A DNA stretch of 64,000 nucleotides from an uncultured SAR86 cluster bacterium (GTDB lineage: Bacteria > Pseudomonadota > Gammaproteobacteria > Magnimaribacterales > D2472). Each line of letters begins with the position of its first letter. Positions within the stretch are counted from its first letter, which is position 1. The DNA lies in contig CACMVA010000001.1 of the NCBI GenBank assembly GCA_902617045.1, positions 185,519-249,518 of the forward strand, read 5' to 3'. This document shows positions 37,672-48,474 of the stretch, in pieces. Under the pieces are notes generated by a model. It was not told the origin of the DNA and searched no databases. It worked only from the letters and a program-made list of their open reading frames with translations. The translations under genes and the position numbers were made by a program.

Positions 37672-38537
37672 TGACAAATAAAAAATATAAATGCTTTGAC
37701 CTTAATGTATCAGATAATATAGCAAATCTAGTTTTGTCTAGGCCTGATGAGCTTAACACAATGTCGAGAGACTTCTGGGTAGAGCTTGGAAGCATACTAG
37801 AAGACATTAATAGAAATTCTGACATAAGAGTTGTTGTTATGTCGTCCACGGGTAAACATTTTTGTGCCGGAATGGACTTGAGTGCTTTTTCAAATGGAGT
37901 TGAGGATATTCCAGATGACAAAAAACCGGATAGTGCAAGAATCGGTGAAGCTTTGTATAGAGTTGCAAAGGAACTTCAAGGATATATTAGTAATTTAGAA
38001 AAAATTAGAGTTCCTGTTATTGCTGCTATCCATGGTGGCTGTATTGGGGGTGCTGTAGATATGGTTACAGCATGTGACATCAGGCTTGCATCAAAAGAAG
38101 CTTTTTTCTGTATACAAGAAATTAATATTGGTATGGCAGCTGATGTAGGAACTCTTCAAAGACTACCAAAAATTATTCCTGATTCTAAAATGAGAGAGAT
38201 GGCCTATACAGGTAGAAGAATGTATGCAGATGAGGCAAAAGAATCTGGCTTAATAAGTGATATGTATGAAACTCAAGAAGAAATGCTTGAGGGTGCCAAT
38301 AAGTTAGCAAAAGAAATAGCTTCAAAATCTCCAGTAGCAATATATGGACTTAAAGCAGTAATGAATTACTCAAGAGACCACAGTGTAAGTGACGGTCTTG
38401 AATACAATGCTTTGTGGAGCGGCGCAATGCTAAGTCAGAAAGATATGACTGAAGCTATAACTGCTAATATGGAAAAAAGAGATGCATCGTTCGATGATAT
38501 GGTCGATGTTAAAAAGTTTAACGAATCGGGCTCTTAA
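37671..38537 (+). CDS. Enoyl-CoA hydratase/isomerase family (crotonase)
   Basis: VVVMSSTGKHFCAGMDLSAF; IAAIHGGCIGGAVDMVTACDIRLAS. Confidence 0.92.
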   Translation: MTNKKYKCFDLNVSDNIANLVLSRPDELNTMSRDFWVELGSILEDINRNSDIRVVVMSSTGKHFCAGMDLSAFSNGVEDIPDDKKPDSARIGEALYRVAKELQGYISNLEKIRVPVIAAIHGGCIGGAVDMVTACDIRLASKEAFFCIQEINIGMAADVGTLQRLPKIIPDSKMREMAYTGRRMYADEAKESGLISDMYETQEEMLEGANKLAKEIASKSPVAIYGLKAVMNYSRDHSVSDGLEYNALWSGAMLSQKDMTEAITANMEKRDASFDDMVDVKKFNESGS

Positions 38538-39304
38538 GATTTTCTAAGAAATACAGGAACAGTTGCTGTGGATTCAGCTTTTGAATACTTATACCCATCC
38601 ACATCAAACCCAGATAAGTCTTCAAAATTAGTTACCTTATTTTGAATTATCCATTTAGCCATAAGGCCTCTAGCTTTCTTTGCATAGAAACTGATAATTT
38701 TATAATTACCGTTCTTATAATCTTTAAATGTTGGAGTAACGACATTAATGTCTTCAGGTAATTTTCCTAAAACTGTAAAGTACTCTTTTGACGCTAGATT
38801 AATTAAAAGATCTGACCTTTGAACTTTCAATTCATTTAAAACATTTTTTTGGACCTTATCACCCCAAAATTCGTAGAGATTCTTTCCTTCTGAAGTTTCT
38901 AATTTTGTTCCCATCTCAAGCCTATATGGTTTCATTAGATCCAATGGTCTCAATATCCCATATAACCCAGATAGAATCCTTATATGCTTTTGAGCAAATT
39001 TCATTTCAGCATTATTTAGATCCTCAGCTTGGAGTCCTTGATATACGTCTCCTTTAAAAACAAGCATTGAAGGCTTCGAATCAGCAGATACTTTTTTTGC
39101 TGGAGACCATGATTGGTATCTATCGAAGTTCAGTGCGGCAAGTTTATCGCTTAACCCCATTAAAGATGCAATATCTTTTGGTTCTTTTGTTTTTAAGTTA
39201 TTTATGAGTTTTGAGGATTGACTCAAAAATGCAGGCACAGAATAATCATGATTTGATTCAAATTCATAATCAAGTGTTTTTGCTGGAGAAAGTACTATAA
39301 TCAT
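38534..39304 (-). CDS. yaaA: Peroxide stress protein YaaA
   Basis: IIVLSPAKTLDYE; FKGDVYQGLQAEDL; HIRILSGLYGILRPLDLMKPYRLEMGTKL. Confidence 0.95.
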   Translation of the reverse strand: MIIVLSPAKTLDYEFESNHDYSVPAFLSQSSKLINNLKTKEPKDIASLMGLSDKLAALNFDRYQSWSPAKKVSADSKPSMLVFKGDVYQGLQAEDLNNAEMKFAQKHIRILSGLYGILRPLDLMKPYRLEMGTKLETSEGKNLYEFWGDKVQKNVLNELKVQRSDLLINLASKEYFTVLGKLPEDINVVTPTFKDYKNGNYKIISFYAKKARGLMAKWIIQNKVTNFEDLSGFDVDGYKYSKAESTATVPVFLRKS

Positions 39305-39342
39305 GGCTGTATTTTAACGAATACATAGAGGCATATTCAATA

Positions 39343-39813
39343 ATGTTTATAGAAAAAGGCATAAATTCTTTAGGAAAATTCATATCATTGATGATTCCAG
39401 TGATGACAGTATTGATGATAGTGATAATAGTCGCCAGATATTTCTTTGGTATTGGGCTTACAGGACTTCAAGAATTTGTAATGTATCTTCATGCATTCAT
39501 ATTTCTTGGTTGCGCAGGATATGTTCACTACAAAGATGAGCATGTCAGAGTAGATATCTTTTATAGAGACTCATCTAATTCATACAAAGATAATGTAAAT
39601 TTTATATTAAGCCTTTTCTTCCTGTTACCTGTTTGTTTTGTTATAGGTTTTTATTCTCTAGAGCTAATTGAGATGTCTTGGAAAATTAGAGAGGTTTCAA
39701 CCGAGGCTGGTGGTCTTGGTTATGTTTACATCCAGAAAACGTTAATCATTCTTTTCCCACTTACTATGATTTTAACTTTCGCATATCAACTAATTCATAA
39801 AAAATGGAAATAG
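39343..39813 (+). CDS. TRAP transporter small permease (DctQ)
   Basis: 4-TM; GLTGLQEFVMYLHAFIFLGCAGYVHYKDEHVRVDIFY. Confidence 0.92.
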   Translation: MFIEKGINSLGKFISLMIPVMTVLMIVIIVARYFFGIGLTGLQEFVMYLHAFIFLGCAGYVHYKDEHVRVDIFYRDSSNSYKDNVNFILSLFFLLPVCFVIGFYSLELIEMSWKIREVSTEAGGLGYVYIQKTLIILFPLTMILTFAYQLIHKKWK

Positions 39814-41141
39814 TTCCTCTTCTTCTACTTATGATAATTTGTGCTGCTTTACTGGTAGGTTTTCCAGTTGCGCTTACTCTGGCAGGTGTATCAATAATAT
39901 TTGCGTTGATTTGCATTCCCTTAGGAATTTTTGATCCAACTATTTTTAAAAGTATTCCAATTAGAATTTTTGGAATTATGAATAATGTAACGTTGCTTGC
40001 AGTTCCTCTATTTATTTTTATGGGAACTATTCTTGAAAAATCTGGTATAGCTGCAAAGATGCTTGAAAATATGGCAAAGGCTTTTAGAAGTATAAAAGGC
40101 GGATTGTCTATATCGATAATTATTGTTGGCGCTTTACTTGCAGCAAGTACAGGGATTGTTGGCGCGACTGTAGTCACTATGGGTCTAATGTCCCTCCCAA
40201 TTCTAATAAATCAAGGATACGATAAAAGCTTCTCAGCTGGGTTGGTTGCATCCACTGGGACTCTTGGACAAATAATTCCACCATCCATAGCCTTAGTTTT
40301 GCTTGGTGATGTTATGTCAAATGCTTATCAAAGAGCTCAAAATGACATGGGTATATTTTCCCAACAAACCGTAACTGTTGGAGATTTGTTTATAGGTGCT
40401 ATTGTTCCTGGAATTCTGATATGTATTGGGTATCTTATTTATACACTTTATAAAAATAGCAATAATTTAGATTTAAAAGATACTTCAACAGAATTTGCTA
40501 TAAATAAAGTTGAATTATTTAAGACGCTAGCCCTCCCAGTAGTCTTAATTTTTTTAGTTCTAGGCTCTATATTTGCAGGTATTGCAACGCCTACAGAGGC
40601 GGCTGCAATTGGAGCATTTGGTGCCTTATTAATTGCATTAATAAACAGAAAAGTTAATTTACATTTCTTAAAAGAGACTTCTGAGAAAACTGCAATTGTT
40701 TCAACAATGATTTTTACAATTCTTATTGGTGCATCAATTTTTTCACTAATATTTAGAGGTGTTGGAGGTGATGAGTTAATTGACCTAATCTTTAATTCTC
40801 TCCCTGGAGGATCATTTACTGCTCTAATATTTGTCCTAGTTATTATTTTTTTGCTTGGTTTTATTTTAGATTTTATTGAGATTTGTTATGTAATAGTGCC
40901 ACTCGTTGCTCCACCTCTTTTGATGATGGGCTTTGATCCTGTATGGCTTGCTATTTTATTTGCAATAAACTTACAAACATCATTTTTAACTCCACCATTT
41001 GGATTTTCGCTTTTTTACTTGAGAGGGGTTGCAGATGAGAGCATACAAACTAAAGAAATATATAAAGGTGTTATTCCTTTTATATTAATTCAAATTATTA
41101 TTCTTTTTGCAGTTATGTTGTTTCCAATTTTAATAATATAA
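39804..41141 (+). CDS. TRAP transporter large permease (DctM)
   Basis: FPVALTLAGVS; LFIFMGTILEKSGIA; TGTLGQIIPPSIALVLLGDVM; FLTPPFGFSLFYLRG. Confidence 0.95.
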   Translation: MEIVPLLLLMIICAALLVGFPVALTLAGVSIIFALICIPLGIFDPTIFKSIPIRIFGIMNNVTLLAVPLFIFMGTILEKSGIAAKMLENMAKAFRSIKGGLSISIIIVGALLAASTGIVGATVVTMGLMSLPILINQGYDKSFSAGLVASTGTLGQIIPPSIALVLLGDVMSNAYQRAQNDMGIFSQQTVTVGDLFIGAIVPGILICIGYLIYTLYKNSNNLDLKDTSTEFAINKVELFKTLALPVVLIFLVLGSIFAGIATPTEAAAIGAFGALLIALINRKVNLHFLKETSEKTAIVSTMIFTILIGASIFSLIFRGVGGDELIDLIFNSLPGGSFTALIFVLVIIFLLGFILDFIEICYVIVPLVAPPLLMMGFDPVWLAILFAINLQTSFLTPPFGFSLFYLRGVADESIQTKEIYKGVIPFILIQIIILFAVMLFPILII

Positions 41142-41147
41142 GAGCTC

Positions 41148-41918
41148 ATGAATAAAAAATTCTTAATCATATCTACTTTCTTTATCTTAATTAGCTGCTC
41201 AGATGGTTTTGTTGAATTAGAAAACAGAATCAAAATTCATGCAGAAAAGAATGGTATTGAAAAGTCTTTTTTTCAAGTTAAAAAAGAGGCTCTATATATT
41301 CAACAATGGAGCAAAGACGATACATTCATTGATGAAATTAATGAATTTAAAAGATTAGATAACGAAAATTTTCCTGGAAAAGGCAAAATTCTATTTACAG
41401 GTAGTTCAAGTATAAGGTTTTGGGATTCCTTAGAAGAAGACATGGAACCACTTGAAGTCTTAAATCGTGGTTTTGGGGGAGCACAAATTTCTCATGTTAT
41501 TCATCATTTTGAAGTTATTGTTAAGCCCTACAATCCAAAGGCTATTGTCTTTTTCTGTGGAACAAATGATCTAACTGCATTAAAGACTCCAGAAGAAACT
41601 GTGCATGATTTCAAAAAATTCTTGAGTCTTGTTAGGAATGAGTTTGGAAACATCAAAGTTTATGTAATTGGTATAAAGCCAACTTTGGACAGACTATATC
41701 TTGATAAAGAAGAAAGGATTTTTAATAGTTTAGTTAGCTCGCTTGCAAGTGACGATGCTTACTTAGAATATATTAATATTTGGGATCCTATGCTGAATCA
41801 GGATGGGTCAAGAATGCCAGAGTTATTCATTGAGGATGGATTGCACATGAATGAAAAAGGATACGAAGTCTGGACAAAGAAAGTAAGAGAAAGTCTTGGT
41901 AAAGAATTTGATCTATAA
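41148..41918 (+). CDS. SGNH/GDSL hydrolase family lipoprotein
   Basis: Lipobox [48 protein letters not shown]. Confidence 0.88.
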   Translation: MNKKFLIISTFFILISCSDGFVELENRIKIHAEKNGIEKSFFQVKKEALYIQQWSKDDTFIDEINEFKRLDNENFPGKGKILFTGSSSIRFWDSLEEDMEPLEVLNRGFGGAQISHVIHHFEVIVKPYNPKAIVFFCGTNDLTALKTPEETVHDFKKFLSLVRNEFGNIKVYVIGIKPTLDRLYLDKEERIFNSLVSSLASDDAYLEYINIWDPMLNQDGSRMPELFIEDGLHMNEKGYEVWTKKVRESLGKEFDL

Positions 41919-42875
41919 GCCGGCGTTATTTTTTTCAAGAGCTCTCTCAGCTCTGTAACTAGATCGAACCATTGGGCCTGATACAACTTCAAGAAAACCT
42001 TTGCTGAGACCTATTTGTCTATATCTCTCAAATTCTTCTGGTGTAACCCATCTTTCAATTGGATGATGGTTTCTAGTTGGTCTTAAATATTGACCAATTG
42101 TGACGATATCAACTTTGTTTTTTGCTAAGTCGTTCAGAGTCTGCTCTATTTCCGAATCTGTCTCACCAAGTCCAAGAATTATGCTTGTTTTAGTAAGAAC
42201 TTTTGGATTAATTCGCTTTGATTCAGCAAGAACATCTAGTGTTTGTTGATAACCTGCTCTTATATCTCTAACTTGATGAGTAAGTCTCTCAACAGTTTCA
42301 ATATTTTGAGCAAAAACTTCTAATCCACAATTAACTAAAGTTTCAATCGATGATGAGAGCCCTTTGAAATCTGGAGTAAGTGCTTCGACAGCGGTATTAG
42401 GATTTAATTCTTTTATTAGCTTTACAGTATTTGCAAAATGTTGAGCACCTCCGTCAGGAAGATCATCTCTATTCACTGATGTCAAAACTACATATTTAAG
42501 GTTCATAATTTCGACAGCTTTTGCGGTATTTAAAGGTTCATCTTTATCAAGCCATCCATTTGGATTACCTGTGTCAACTGAACAAAACTTGCATGCTCTT
42601 GTGCATACAGAACCCATCAGCATAAAAGTAGCAGTTCCAGCAGACCAACACTCGCTGATATTAGGACAATGAGCCTCTTCGCAAACTGTATAAAGTTGCT
42701 TACTGTGTACTTGTTCTTTTACCTTATTAAAATTAGGATTGAATTCAGCTTTAACTTTTAGCCAGCTTGGTTTCTTTGGTGTAGGAATATCAGCGTACTT
42801 ATTGAGCTTTTGACCATTTTTTATAGCCTTTATACCATCTCTATTTGTAATTTTTGTAGTTGCTATTATTTCCAT
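41913..42875 (-). CDS. lipA: Lipoyl synthase
   Basis: [36 protein letters not shown] radical SAM; Fe-S motifs. Confidence 0.96.
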   Translation of the reverse strand: MEIIATTKITNRDGIKAIKNGQKLNKYADIPTPKKPSWLKVKAEFNPNFNKVKEQVHSKQLYTVCEEAHCPNISECWSAGTATFMLMGSVCTRACKFCSVDTGNPNGWLDKDEPLNTAKAVEIMNLKYVVLTSVNRDDLPDGGAQHFANTVKLIKELNPNTAVEALTPDFKGLSSSIETLVNCGLEVFAQNIETVERLTHQVRDIRAGYQQTLDVLAESKRINPKVLTKTSIILGLGETDSEIEQTLNDLAKNKVDIVTIGQYLRPTRNHHPIERWVTPEEFERYRQIGLSKGFLEVVSGPMVRSSYRAERALEKNNAGL

Positions 42876-42877
42876 AA

Positions 42878-43480
42878 CTAAAATACTTTTCTTAATAAAT
42901 CTATTATGATTTCATGCAATTGTAATTTAGAAATATCTTTATTTAAATCCTTTATCTGAGTAACTTCAAGGCCTTTATAACCACAAGGATTTATTTGTTT
43001 AAATGGTGATAAATCCATATCAAAATTAATGCTTATTCCATGATAAGACTTTCCTTTTGAAATTCTTAATCCAATTGAAGCAATTTTCTTCTTATCAACA
43101 TATACACCAGGAGCTCCATCTTTAAAATTACATTCTATAGATAATTTTGAAAGTAGCTCTTTAACAAAATCTTGAATTGTTGCAACAAGTTTATTGGGGC
43201 CACAATTTAACTTCTTAACATCGAGCAAAAAATAAATAATTATCTGACCCGGTCCATGATAAGTTACTTCTCCTCCTCTATCAGACTGAACAACAGGAAT
43301 TTCCTTTGAATCTAATATATGTTTTTTATCAGCAGCAGTTCCTAAAGTAAAAATAGGTGGATGTTCAAGTATCCATATCTCATTTTTAAACGCATCTTCA
43401 TTAATATGAGCTCTCATTTGCTCTAGAGTTTCATGATAATTAACAATACCAAGAGATTTAAAAGTTAAGTCTTCAAGCAC
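42878..43480 (-). CDS. lipB: Octanoyltransferase
   Basis: [59 protein letters not shown]. Confidence 0.95.
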   Translation of the reverse strand: MLEDLTFKSLGIVNYHETLEQMRAHINEDAFKNEIWILEHPPIFTLGTAADKKHILDSKEIPVVQSDRGGEVTYHGPGQIIIYFLLDVKKLNCGPNKLVATIQDFVKELLSKLSIECNFKDGAPGVYVDKKKIASIGLRISKGKSYHGISINFDMDLSPFKQINPCGYKGLEVTQIKDLNKDISKLQLHEIIIDLLRKVF

Positions 43481-44565
43481 TATTTATTTCTTGATTCAAC
43501 AAAGGCATCTTCAGATATCTCATGATATGCAGATACATTATTCTTAAAGTTTAAATAAGATTCATAAACTTTAGCTATTGTTTCATCTTCTTTGGCCAGA
43601 TCATCAAGAATTTTGTTAGATATTTCTCTAAATTCTTCGATTACATCATCAGGCAATCTTCTTAACTCGACACCGTGAACCTCAACAAGCTCAGTAAGTG
43701 CCTGATTATTTTTTGCTAAATATTCATCAAGCATATCCTGATTCACAGCTTTTGTTGCAGTTTCGATAATAACTTGAAGGTGATTTGGTAGAGAATTCCA
43801 TGCATCAATATTAATTAACAGTTCTAACATAGGTCCTGGCTCATGCCATCCTGGATAATAATAATATTTTGCTGCCTGATGGAAGCCAAAGGTTAAATCA
43901 TTGTATGGGCCTACCCATTCAGTAGCATCAATTACTCCTGTTTGAAGTGCAGTAAAAAGCTCTCCTCCTGGAAGTGTTACTGGGATTCCACCAGCCTCCT
44001 TCAATACTTCACCGCCAATTCCAGGAATTCTCATTTTTAGTCCTTTTACATCCTCTAAAGAATTAATTTCTTTATTAAACCAGCCAAACATTTGTGTACC
44101 TGTATTTCCTGCTGGAATAGGATAAATATTAAATGGAGCATAAATTTCTCTCCATAATTCTAAGCCTCCGCCTCTATTGACCCATGCATTAATCTCATCT
44201 GCGGTTAACCCAAATGGAACACTGGTAAAAAATTGTGCGGCTGGAACTTTGCCTTTCCAGAAATAACCTCCACTATGTCCCATCTGATGAGACCCACTTG
44301 ATACAGCATCAAATACACCAAATGCAGGAACTTGTTCTTCTGCACCATAAACTGTAATTTTCATTTGGCCATCACTCATTTCCTCAACGAGGTCTGCAAT
44401 TCTTTCTGGAGCCATTCCAAGTCCTGGGTAATTTTTAGGCCATGAAGTTACAAGGCGCCAATTAAAGGTTTCATTTTTATCAATTGATTGCGAATCAATA
44501 TTTTCAGACTGACCAGAGCAACCAACTAAAAAAATTACTGACAATATAAGAGTTATTTTTTTCAT
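43480..44565 (-). CDS. TRAP transporter substrate-binding protein (DctP)
   Basis: Lipobox VIFLVGCSG; WRLVTSWPKNYPGLGMAPERIADLVEEMS; KGLKMRIPGIGGEVLKEAGG. Confidence 0.92.
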   Translation of the reverse strand: MKKITLILSVIFLVGCSGQSENIDSQSIDKNETFNWRLVTSWPKNYPGLGMAPERIADLVEEMSDGQMKITVYGAEEQVPAFGVFDAVSSGSHQMGHSGGYFWKGKVPAAQFFTSVPFGLTADEINAWVNRGGGLELWREIYAPFNIYPIPAGNTGTQMFGWFNKEINSLEDVKGLKMRIPGIGGEVLKEAGGIPVTLPGGELFTALQTGVIDATEWVGPYNDLTFGFHQAAKYYYYPGWHEPGPMLELLINIDAWNSLPNHLQVIIETATKAVNQDMLDEYLAKNNQALTELVEVHGVELRRLPDDVIEEFREISNKILDDLAKEDETIAKVYESYLNFKNNVSAYHEISEDAFVESRNK

Positions 44566-46739
44566 TATAGTTTTTCAAGATTTGCGTAAGCCATTACCAA
44601 CCATTTTGTTCCAGAAGCATCAAAATTTACTTGAACTCTTGCTGAATCTCCTGAACCTTCATAATTTAATACAATACCTTCACCAAATTTCTTATGTTTT
44701 ACTTTCTGGCCAAGCGCAATTCCGATTTCCTCCTCAAACTCTACTTTGGTTTCATTAAAGTCTTTTCTATTATAAGGAATATTGGTTTGTGCTCTAGGTC
44801 TTATTTCGTCAATTAAGTCTTTTGGTATTTCTCTTAAAAATCTTGAAGGAGGATTAAAAGTATCATTACCATGCAGCCTCCTTGATTCAGCATGCGTTAT
44901 ATATAATTTCTCCATTGCTCTTGTAATTGCAACATAACAAAGTCTTCTTTCTTCCTCTAATTGAGATGCGCTTTCCATTGATCTACCATGTGGGAATAAA
45001 CTCTCTTCTAAGCCAGTAAGAAGGACTAATTTAAATTCAAGACCCTTTGCAGAGTGCATTGTCATAAGTTGTGCAGCATCATCATGCTCAGCAGCTTGTC
45101 TATCGCCGGCATCAAGAGAGATAACATCAAGATAGTTTTCTGCAATCTCAGTATTTGTTTTATCTTCTTTAATACTTTGTTCAAAATTTTTAGTTGCCGT
45201 TATTAATTCTTCAAGATTTTCTGTTCTAGTTTTGCCTTTTTCACCAGCCTCTTTAGCATGATATGAATATAGGCCAGATTCTTTAATAATAAGTTCCATT
45301 AAATCCGACAAACTATTGTCTTCAATGAAAGACTTACATCCTGCAATAAACTCCAGATAGTCTCTCAATCCAGAACCACCCCTTCCAGAAATTGATCCCT
45401 CATCAATTAATTTTGCAGATGCTTTAATATAAGAAATATTATATTTTTGAGCCGTTTGTCGAATTTTGCCCAAAGTTTTTTCTCCAACTCCTCTAGTTGG
45501 ATTTGATATTGATCTCTCAAAGGATGGATTATCATTATTGTTAAATATAATTTTCAAATATGCGATTGCATTTTTTATTTCGAGCCTTTCATAGAAACGC
45601 AATCCGCCGTAAATCCTGTACGGAATGCTTATTCTTAATAAAGCTTCTTCTATTGCTCTTGATTGTGCATTTGATCTATATAGAACTGCTGTTTCTTCAT
45701 ATGCCCCACCTTTATTCATCCAGTCCTTTAGAACATCTGCAATGAATCTTGCCTCATCCTGTTCGTTGTAAGCCTGATAAAGAACTATTTGTTCACCCTC
45801 AAGTTTTTCTGTCCATAAATTTTTACCAAGCCTGTCTTTGTTATTGTCAATTAATGCATTTGCGGCGTTTAGAATTACGTTAGTAGATCTATAATTTTGT
45901 TCGAGCCTAACAATCTCTGTATTTTTGTAATCTTCAGTAAAAGAATTTACATGTTCGACTTTAGCTCCACGCCAGCCATATATAGACTGATCATCATCTC
46001 CAACCGCTGTTACATTTGCATCTTCCGATGCTATTTCACGAAGCCATTTATATTGAATTGTATTAGTATCCTGAAACTCATCAATAAGAATTGATTGGAA
46101 CCTTGATTGAAAAAAAGTCTTTACTGAAGGCGAAGCAACTAGTATCTCATAAGACTTTAAAAGCAGTTCACCAAAATCAACTAGATCATCATTTTTACAA
46201 ACCTTTTCATATTCTTTATATATTTTATTAACAGTTTCAGTGTAAAAATCTCCTTTTTCATTAACATCTTTACTTCTCAATCCATCATCTTTCCACGAAT
46301 TGATTTGCCACTGACTTTGTCTTACTGGCCATGTGGCTTCATCCAAACTCAGTTCTTTAGATATTCTTTTTACTATTCTTAATTGGTCATCTGAATCAAG
46401 AATAGTAAATCCACTTGAGAGTTCTGCCTCCTTATGAAATCTCTTAAGCAGTTTGTGAGAAAGGCCATGAAATGTTCCAACCCAAGAATCAAGAATTGGA
46501 GATTGAAGAAGTTCTTCAATTCTTGATCTCATTTCGTTTGCAGCTTTATTGGTAAAAGTTACAGCCATTATTGCAGATGGATTTCTTCCAAGCGCTTCTA
46601 CTTCCCATGCAATTTTGTGCACAAGAACCCTGGTTTTACCAGAACCGGCTCCTGCCAAAACTAGGAGATGTTGTTTTTCAGAAGTAACAGCATTTCGCTG
46701 ATCTTCGTTTAAGCTGTCTAAAATATGAGATACATCCAT
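44565..46739 (-). CDS. uvrD: DNA helicase II (UvrD/Rep family)
   Basis: LLVLAGAGSGKTRVLVHKIA; AVTFTNKAANEMRSRI; VGDDDQSIYGWRGA; LMTMHSAKGLEF. Confidence 0.95.
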   Translation of the reverse strand: MDVSHILDSLNEDQRNAVTSEKQHLLVLAGAGSGKTRVLVHKIAWEVEALGRNPSAIMAVTFTNKAANEMRSRIEELLQSPILDSWVGTFHGLSHKLLKRFHKEAELSSGFTILDSDDQLRIVKRISKELSLDEATWPVRQSQWQINSWKDDGLRSKDVNEKGDFYTETVNKIYKEYEKVCKNDDLVDFGELLLKSYEILVASPSVKTFFQSRFQSILIDEFQDTNTIQYKWLREIASEDANVTAVGDDDQSIYGWRGAKVEHVNSFTEDYKNTEIVRLEQNYRSTNVILNAANALIDNNKDRLGKNLWTEKLEGEQIVLYQAYNEQDEARFIADVLKDWMNKGGAYEETAVLYRSNAQSRAIEEALLRISIPYRIYGGLRFYERLEIKNAIAYLKIIFNNNDNPSFERSISNPTRGVGEKTLGKIRQTAQKYNISYIKASAKLIDEGSISGRGGSGLRDYLEFIAGCKSFIEDNSLSDLMELIIKESGLYSYHAKEAGEKGKTRTENLEELITATKNFEQSIKEDKTNTEIAENYLDVISLDAGDRQAAEHDDAAQLMTMHSAKGLEFKLVLLTGLEESLFPHGRSMESASQLEEERRLCYVAITRAMEKLYITHAESRRLHGNDTFNPPSRFLREIPKDLIDEIRPRAQTNIPYNRKDFNETKVEFEEEIGIALGQKVKHKKFGEGIVLNYEGSGDSARVQVNFDASGTKWLVMAYANLEKL

Positions 46740-46781
46740 TTAGGGATTCATTTTTTTGTTTAAGTTAGATATTCTAACCTT

Positions 46782-47627
46782 ATGTCAACAAAATTATTGA
46801 GACAAATTAAAAATTCGCTTCCTGATTTGCGAAAATCTGAAAAAATTGTTGGTGAATATATCTTAAAGGATCCAAAATCAATTATTACTATGAAAACTGC
46901 CGAAGCATCAGAGGCAATGGGCATTAGTGAGCCAACTCTGATTAGATTTTGTAAAGCAATAGGTTTTTCCGGTTTTCAAGAACTAAAGATCAATCTTTCT
47001 CAACAACTTGCAGCGGATGATTATTTTATTATGTATGAAATTAATGAAGATGATTCAATACATGAACTTTGTGAGAAAGTTTTTGACACAACCATTAGTG
47101 AGATTTTAAACGTAAGATCTCAAATAAATCAGGATATTCTTGAAAATGCAATCGAAACTCTTGTAAACGCTGACAGAGTTGAGTTTTACGCTTTTGGGGG
47201 ATCAGCTCCAGTTGCCATGGATGGTCAGCATAAATTTTTTAGACTGAAAATTCCTTCATCATATATTTCTGATCCTCATCTGCAATTTATGTCTGCTAAC
47301 TCGCTAGCAAAAAACGATGTGGTTGTTGCAATTTCTCAGTCTGGAACAACTGCTGCACTAATAAATAGTGTAAAAATTGTAAAAAAAAATGGGGTTAAGG
47401 TTATAGGTATCATGCCAGCTGATACACCTTTAGCTGATGTGTGTGATTTTCCGTTAACAATAAATATTGGCGTAAATAATCGTATCTCTATGCCTTTAAC
47501 TTCAAGAATTGCTTACACAGCGGTAATAGATGTTCTTACTATGGGAGTTGCACAGCTTAAGCCCGAGGCACAAGATCACTTATATAATATTGCTGACAGC
47601 CAAAGATCTTTAAAAATTGACAATTAA
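46782..47627 (+). CDS. RpiR/HexR-family transcriptional regulator (HTH + SIS)
   Basis: LRKSEKIVGEYIL..EASEAMGISEPTLIRFCKAIGFSGFQELKINLSQQ; SIS domain VVVAISQSGTTAALI. Confidence 0.9.
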   Translation: MSTKLLRQIKNSLPDLRKSEKIVGEYILKDPKSIITMKTAEASEAMGISEPTLIRFCKAIGFSGFQELKINLSQQLAADDYFIMYEINEDDSIHELCEKVFDTTISEILNVRSQINQDILENAIETLVNADRVEFYAFGGSAPVAMDGQHKFFRLKIPSSYISDPHLQFMSANSLAKNDVVVAISQSGTTAALINSVKIVKKNGVKVIGIMPADTPLADVCDFPLTINIGVNNRISMPLTSRIAYTAVIDVLTMGVAQLKPEAQDHLYNIADSQRSLKIDN

Positions 47628-47639
47628 AATGGGGAAAAT

Positions 47640-48056
47640 ATGAGCGAAGAGATAAAAGAATTTTTTAAAACATATACTGACTTTGTAACAAAGGTCACAA
47701 GCGATCCAAGTTTAGACTTAGATGCATTAAATGAAAGCTTTAAGGAAATTGAAAACAAATCAGACATCAAAACACCCAGACTCTTAACTGCTGCACTTGG
47801 TTTGGGAAGTGAGACTGGTGAATTTGTAGAAATCGTTAAAAAGATGTTTCTTCAAGGCAAGCCACCTTCTGAAGATAATATATTTCATATGAAAAGAGAG
47901 CTTGGGGATATCATGTGGTACTGGGTTACTGCTTGTGCCTCATTAGGGCTTGATCCATATGAGGTAATTAGTGAAAACCAGGAAAAACTTGCTGCAAGAT
48001 ATGGAGAAAAATTTGAGGTCGAGAGAAGTGAGGTCAGAAAAAAAGGCGACCTTTGA
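47640..48056 (+). CDS. MazG-like NTP pyrophosphohydrolase
   Basis: LGLGSETGEFVEIVKKMFLQG..RELGDIMWYW MazG-type EExxE/ExxD. Confidence 0.85.
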   Translation: MSEEIKEFFKTYTDFVTKVTSDPSLDLDALNESFKEIENKSDIKTPRLLTAALGLGSETGEFVEIVKKMFLQGKPPSEDNIFHMKRELGDIMWYWVTACASLGLDPYEVISENQEKLAARYGEKFEVERSEVRKKGDL

Positions 48057-48111
48057 TTTTAAATATGAAGCATCTTAAAAATCTTAATATTGTAGTAAAG
48101 GTATTATAAGA

Positions 48112-48474
48112 ATGATTACGGTATTGTCTTCAATATATTTTATTTATGGCTTTATGCTATTTTATACATACTCCAAAGGTTATAGTCTCTTGAGATATCT
48201 TCTAAAAAGAAAGAATATTAATGTATATATCTCGATTGAGCTAATTTTTGTAATCTTATGCTCTTTGATTGTTTTTACATCACAGCCGTTGAACTGGGTT
48301 GTTGGACTAATAATGCTATTCCACATAGCTGGAATAATATGGCTTATTTCTAATCCAGGTAGCTTTTATTCTATGGCAGAAGATCCATCTATAGACATTG
48401 ATTCATTAGAAATTTCGTCTGCTATGGTTGTAATTGGACTGGGTGTGTTTGTGTATTTTTCAAGAATATTTTAA
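48112..48474 (+). CDS. Small integral membrane protein, unknown
   Basis: 120 aa with ~4 hydrophobic segments. Confidence 0.65.
   Translation: MITVLSSIYFIYGFMLFYTYSKGYSLLRYLLKRKNINVYISIELIFVILCSLIVFTSQPLNWVVGLIMLFHIAGIIWLISNPGSFYSMAEDPSIDIDSLEISSAMVVIGLGVFVYFSRIF

Noticed and set aside
39764-40177. 137-aa ORF antisense to dctM
   Set aside because: Shadow ORF of a hydrophobic membrane gene.
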